NCBI GenBank assembly: GCA_030141605.1
Contig: JAQGDQ010001579.1
Coordinates: forward strand, 1 to 33,943
Direction of reading: 5' to 3'
Origin: Tubiluchus corallicola
Lineage: Eukaryota; Priapulida; Priapulimorpha; Priapulimorphida; Tubiluchidae
DNA: 33,943 bases
The translations under genes were made by a program, and so were the position numbers. Below are positions 29,684 through 33,943 of this stretch, in pieces (positions within the stretch are counted from its first letter, which is position 1; each line of letters opens with the position of its first letter). The notes below the pieces were generated by a model, which saw nothing but the letters and a program-made list of their open reading frames with translations, was not told where the DNA came from and searched no databases.

Positions 29684-30160
29684 ATATATTATATTATATT
29701 ATATTATATTATATTATATTATATTATATTATATTACATTACATTACATTACATTACATTACATTACATTACATTACATTACATTACACTACACTACACT
29801 ACACTACACTACACTACACTACACTACACTACACTACACTACACTACACTACACTACACTACACTACACTACATTACATTACATTATTTTGTGTTGTGTT
29901 GTGCTGTGCTGTGCTGTGTTGTGTTGTGTTGTGTTGTGTTGTGTTGTGTTGTGTTGTGTTGTGTTGTATTGTATTGTATTGTATTGTATTGTATTGTATT
30001 GTATTGTGTTGTGCTGTGTTGTACTGTGTTGTATTGCATTGTATTGTATTGTATTGTGTTGTGTTGTGTTGTGTTGCGTTGCGTTGCGTTGCGTTGCGTT
30101 GTATCGTATCGTATCGTATCGTATCATGTCATATCATATCACATCATATTATATTATGTA
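29684..30160. repeat. Transition-variant pentanucleotide array
   Basis: About 95 pentanucleotide units arranged in blocks: ATATT, ACATT, ACACT, ACATT, GTGTT/GTGCT, GTATT, GTGTT/GTACT, GTGTT, GCGTT, GTATC, ATATC. Almost every variant fits RYRYY, so variants differ only by transitions. A strand of RYRYY units never contains two adjacent purines, so TAA, TAG and TGA cannot occur; this explains 167-188-codon open frames in all three plus frames. They are not genes. Confidence 0.97.
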
Positions 30161-30289
30161 CTGTGTACCATACTTGAGGAATTTAAGGTATTTTTGTTAC
30201 ATGGCTTGCACTTTTAATGAAAGCATTTAAATCTCAAACTGATTTAAACCGAGACAAGTACTCACAAAAACAAACCATTTACCGCATGA

Positions 30290-30640
30290 TAAATGCCCCA
30301 ATGTTCACAATGCGTCTAATCCAGCCTGCATGATTAGTCGCATCACGCTTCCCAGGTGCCTGGCAACCTTTAGCCCTTTGCGTTTGGCGAAAGTGTTAAA
30401 TATTGCTCGCAGCGCGTCAAAAGCGGCGACAGAGATGAATTCTGGCACCTACAAAGTCGGTTTTTCATTCGATTGCTGACAATTTACAGCAGCCTGCATA
30501 GTTGCGTTGTCACGTGTCGTGTTATTTACTGCGGAGACAAGCCGTTATGTCGGGGTTGCAATAATTTTAGCGGTGAAATCGAGCGAGATGTTTATAATGA
30601 ACGAAGTTTTTCAGATGTATAGAAGTCAGTTTGTAGATGT
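30290..30640. other. Candidate regulatory segment
   Basis: Unique, higher-complexity sequence with TAATCC (30317-30322, OTX/PITX type), GATTAG, CAGGTG (30353-30358, E-box) and several ATAAATG/ATTA motifs. Texture differs sharply from the pentanucleotide array before it. Regulatory function is inference only. Confidence 0.22.
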
Positions 30641-30765
30641 TGAAATTCGTCGCTTTGTAGGCAAAAAGGCAGTTTTATTGACCGCCGTCTGACTGAACAA
30701 GAAGATATTGGCGTCTTGTTGCTTCGCGTCATGTTGCACTAATTAGTTTTAATTGTAGTCAAAAA

Positions 30766-31050
30766 CAACACAACTTTATTAAGACTTACATTAAAAAGTT
30801 GAAATCATGCCATACGTTTCGACACGCTGTTGCTGTCATCATCAGTGGTAAATTTACAAACATACGATGAGTAAATTTACCACTGATGATGACAGCAGCA
30901 TCCTGTCGAATCGTTTGGCACGATTTTAACTTTTTAGAATAATACAACTTTATTAAAACTTTTACATTAAAAAGTTAAAATCATCCCAAACGTTTCGACA
31001 GGCTGCTGCTGTCATCAGTGGTAAATTTACAAACATATCACCAGTTTGTA
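30766..31050. mobile_element. Inverted and direct copies of a possible Penelope-like terminus
   Basis: A unit of about 100 bp (CAACTTTATTAA, ACATTAAAAAGTT, CGTTTCGAC, GCTGTCATCATCAGTGG, GTAAATTTAC) occurs at 30775-30857, inverted at 30871-30935, and again direct at 30947-31030. On its complement it reads CTGATGA, a GACAG/CTGTC stem, then GAAACG, and AATAAAGTTG. The CTGATGA...GAAA combination is the hammerhead ribozyme core known from Penelope-like element termini. The conserved cleavage triplet and stem I geometry are not convincing, so a working ribozyme is doubtful. Confidence 0.4.
30793..30935. repeat. 65-bp-arm palindrome with 13-nt loop
   Basis: Arms 30793-30857 and 30871-30935 are reverse complements with 7 mismatches in 65; the inner 24 bp, from GTCATCATCAGTGG to GTAAATTTAC, match perfectly. 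The loop is 30858-30870. Confidence 0.95.
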
Positions 31051-31227
31051 TTTGTAAATTTGTAAAGTGTGCTTGTCAATTTACCACTGATGCATCACAT
31101 CAGTAAAATTGTCCTTCATCACTGTTATTCTTGCCATTGTAGCTTCCGTTTATGTTACCTGCCTTTTTACGCAATCAAATTCGGTAATGATCTGCAAATG
31201 CTTAAGTCTTAAAAGCCCTACTGTTAA

Positions 31228-31686
31228 CCCTTTCAGTCCCAAATTATTTTTTTAATAAGAAAAAATTTCTTGGCTTGGTACTTTTGTTCAGTATGTCCAT
31301 CTTGTTTACACATAATAATTTTTTTCTGCCTGTGCCCGCGTGCTAAATATAGCCTGTATCCCACGGGATACATTGGGATTCAATGGGAGCATAAAATGTG
31401 CTTCATTTTGCAACTGCTGATAATTTTTCAAAGTATTTAAGACATTTAGTATGTGTGCTATGCTGATCTATACAAAGTCGTCTCTAAAGTACTGTACCTT
31501 GCGCAGTTTTTTATGCTATGTAGATTTTTTTTAATTTGGCATTTTATCACTATTTTTAGTCTCCTGTTATTGGCTTAAATCAAAATAACTATTAGCAGAT
31601 CAAATAACTGTCAGTTTTAAAATTTTATTAATTTTAAAGGCAGAAAATATTCTCGTATCCCACGGGATACAACAGGTATGAAAGGG
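31228..31686. mobile_element. Second piggyBac-like MITE with TTAA target duplication
   Basis: Flanked by TTAA (31224-31227 and 31687-31690). Ends CCCTTTCAGTCCC and, inverted, CCCTTTCATACC share the first eight bases. Inside, the 16-bp palindrome-like GTATCCCACGGGATAC occurs twice (31356-31371 and 31655-31670), nearer the middle-left and the right end. 459 bp, no coding capacity. Short TIRs make the class less certain than the TTAA flanks suggest. Confidence 0.6.
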
Positions 31687-31690
31687 TTAA

Positions 31691-32150
31691 AGGATGGCTG
31701 CGGAGATAATGCCAGTATACGTGCACAGATATTGCATGTTCCTGTTAAGCTAATCCGCCCCCTCTAGTGGTGAAAATCCTGCAATCTTATCCAACTCTCA
31801 ACGCAACTCTACAAGACAAAGCTCTTCGTTAATTATCCTTCACAAAAACTTTCAGAAATAGACCAGCCCGGTGAGAGAAGTTCGGAGAGTTGCAAGGATG
31901 ATGCTTTCAGGCACAAAGGGCTGTTGGATTCCTACCACCAGGGTTCGCTGTAAGCAGAAGCGACCAATGGGAAGTGGCACAAAAGACTGTTTAGGCTGGC
32001 ACACTCCCCGGGGTGTTAGGGAGGCGATTATAACCTCTCTGGGCAGGTGGACAAAATTAACATTTAGTTTGATTTCAAGCAGTACGTACTCAGCTTGATG
32101 GTGTTTAGTTGCAGATATGTCTTGTGTCACCTTGCCATATAAGTTTTTCT
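31691..32150. other. Unique stretch with overlapping unrecognised frames
   Basis: A 92-codon minus frame (31852-32130) and a 75-codon plus frame (31871-32098) overlap; neither has a motif that I recognise. Confidence 0.35.
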
Positions 32151-32152
32151 CT

Positions 32153-32475
32153 GTCAGCTGTTGAGGGTACCAACGTGTGAGCTACAACACATCTGCGAAC
32201 CTCACGGTAATGGATAGATGGTACTTCGTGGGGTGAAAAAGTGTTAACAACAGACAGATGTACACTTTGGGTGAATTGATCCTGGCACTTTGACTCACCT
32301 TTGGGGGGTAACACGGTCAGCTGCTGAGGGTACCAATGCGTGAGCTACAACACATTTGCGAACCTCGCGGTAATGGATAGATGGTACTTCGTGGGGTGAA
32401 AAAGTGTTAACAACAGGCAGGTGTACGCTTTGATTCTGACACTTTAAGTCACCTTTGGGCTAACACGTCATCTGC
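32153..32475. repeat. 163-bp tandem duplication
   Basis: GTCAGCTGYTGAGGGTACCA occurs at 32153 and 32316; the units stay similar through GTGAGCTACAACACA, GATAGATGGTACTTCGTGGG and GTGTTAACAACAG. The second unit lacks about 20 bp near its end. Confidence 0.95.
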
Positions 32476-32650
32476 ATTAACAAATTTACTATGTTCGCTT
32501 GCTGTAATATTGTTTCTTTGTGACGAAAGTTGCCATAACTGCGAGTCAATAATATTCAATCATTTTTGTTTAGAAAAATCAAACTTGCATTAAATGTTTT
32601 TACTTCAAAATATCGCCTTTGGTTTATGTGTAGCTTAAGCGGCACAACGT

Positions 32651-32829
32651 TTAATTTCCTAGTAAGGTTCTTATATATAAATTAAACAGAAGTGGGCTCA
32701 GAGGTGCTCCCTGAGGCACACCCTGCTCACAGCTGCCTCTACTTTACATTCTCGCGCGCGTGCAATTCGACTTACAAATTCTCTTCTCAATCGCTTCGTT
32801 TGGTAATTTTTCGAAGAAAGGCTTGTTAA
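32651..32829 (-). pseudogene. LINE reverse transcriptase fragment, GVPQG motif
   Basis: The minus strand reads EQGVPQGAPLSPLLFNLYIR and then TLLGN with a stop at 32651-32653. GVPQGxxLSPLLFN is reverse transcriptase motif 4/B of LINEs (here 32681-32722), in the form typical of Jockey/CR1-like elements. Upstream in the same frame, SRGSCE follows an in-frame stop (32744-32746); before it, FEKLPNEAIEKRICKS is open but the true frame there is uncertain because an alternative frame is also open, suggesting a frameshift. The catalytic YxDD block is absent. Dead fragment. Confidence 0.8.
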
Positions 32830-33405
32830 ATTAATCAATAAGAAAGAGAACCCTGATTGCTTGCGAAGCCAAACAATGGGACGCGAGTTGCACGTTGAAT
32901 AGGTGGACGGAAAGTCATGGAATCAATTCTGCAGCATGGCTTCTCGTTTTGCATGCCGTGTTCAGACGATGCTAAGCTGTGAGATTCATCACCATTATTG
33001 CTGTCCTGTCTTATTTTATTAATCACGTTGTGTCTCCTAGAGGTGCACAGTCATGTGTGAACTCATGCTTTGTTGAGTCAGAGAGGAAATATGCGTCCTC
33101 CTAAGATTTGCTGCGTGTCAAAAAGATTTTGTATGACAAATTTTCCTCTTTGTGCTGCGGCAGGAGAATCGTTTTGCTTTAAAAAGCCTGTGTCTTTTTG
33201 TCTTTCTTATTAGATCTATTTGGTGCTGGATCGGTCGCTGATTGGCTAGTTGGTCATTCAATTAGTTTGCCGGTCAGTTGGTCAAGCTGTTGTTTACGCT
33301 TGATATTTATTATTTTTTGCAAAAAACTTATGCACTGTCACACGCTCGGCTCTTCAGTGTTGCTTTTATAGCTTTTACGTCTTACTATAATAAATAATTA
33401 TGGTG
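32830..33405. other. Unique stretch, nothing recognised
   Basis: The 63-codon minus frame at 32835-33026 lies just upstream (minus strand) of the reverse transcriptase fragment and might be part of the same decayed element, but no motif supports this. Confidence 0.35.
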
Positions 33406-33488
33406 ATAATTGCTGAGGATGGCGATGGCATTGGTGATAACGGTCATGGTGATGACGGTGAAGACGATGATGATAACGTGATGATAGT
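33406..33488. repeat. GAT/GGT-rich microsatellite
   Basis: Imperfect GATGGT/GATGAC units like those at 13.7 and 23.0 kb, directly before the terminal CT tract. Confidence 0.85.
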
Positions 33489-33489
33489 G

Positions 33490-33943
<454 letters not shown>

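Noticed and set aside
29651-30230. Three overlapping plus-strand frames of 167-188 codons
   Set aside because: They arise because RYRYY repeats cannot contain stop codons; all three frames are open at once, which rules out coding meaning.
31852-32130. 92-codon minus frame overlapping a 75-codon plus frame
   Set aside because: Neither translation shows a known motif, and two overlapping opposite frames of this length are expected by chance here.

Overview
This window reads as nuclear, non-coding DNA of a eukaryote, most likely an invertebrate animal and plausibly a marine one. The grounds are the lack of any dense, collinear set of long open frames, an A+T-rich background, many micro- and minisatellites, and debris of several animal-type transposon classes (LINEs, hAT, piggyBac-like, pogo/Tigger-like, Pol III-derived SINEs, a possible Penelope-like terminus). 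A phylum cannot be fixed from the sequence alone. No host protein-coding gene is recognised; most long open frames are by-products of repeats whose unit or composition excludes stop codons.

Layout. 0-5 kb: a 24-bp minisatellite, a TTAA-flanked piggyBac-like MITE (920-1486), tRNA-like fragments, and a 15-bp minisatellite block whose unique flank has been duplicated (2090-3401). 5-13 kb: a minus-strand LINE 3' end whose 3' UTR carries a 74-bp tandem array (5342-6188) and a 5'-truncated relative (11724-12165), 132-bp and 14-bp arrays, a pair of duplicated segments, one of which is split by a 435-bp hAT MITE with an 8-bp target duplication (10478-10912), and a 90-bp array. 13-20 kb: GATGGT microsatellites, a 97-bp array, a reverse transcriptase fragment, a 127-bp array carrying CRE palindromes, several LINE 3' ends and a long GA tract.

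20-25 kb: a CpG-richer unique island, a complete pogo/Tigger-like MITE (21539-22527), a 5S rRNA-derived fragment, and a second, inverted MITE copy (23541-24167), giving a large inverted repeat. 25-34 kb: CT/GA tracts, an array dense in nuclear-receptor half-sites (27124-27801), unique segments that look like candidate regulatory DNA, a 480-bp pentanucleotide array in which all variants differ by transitions, a 65-bp-arm palindrome with hammerhead-like core motifs, a second piggyBac-like MITE (31228-31686), a second reverse transcriptase fragment, and a terminal CT-TA-GA tract with hairpin potential.

Nothing here forms an operon or pathway. The transposon fragments mostly look dead (truncated, with stops or without coding capacity). 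The more unusual material is structural: tandem arrays inside transposons, duplications coupled to microsatellites, inverted repeats, and arrays that multiply transcription-factor-like motifs. Boundaries were read by eye and may be off by a few bases; all family names rest on motif recognition without database searches.
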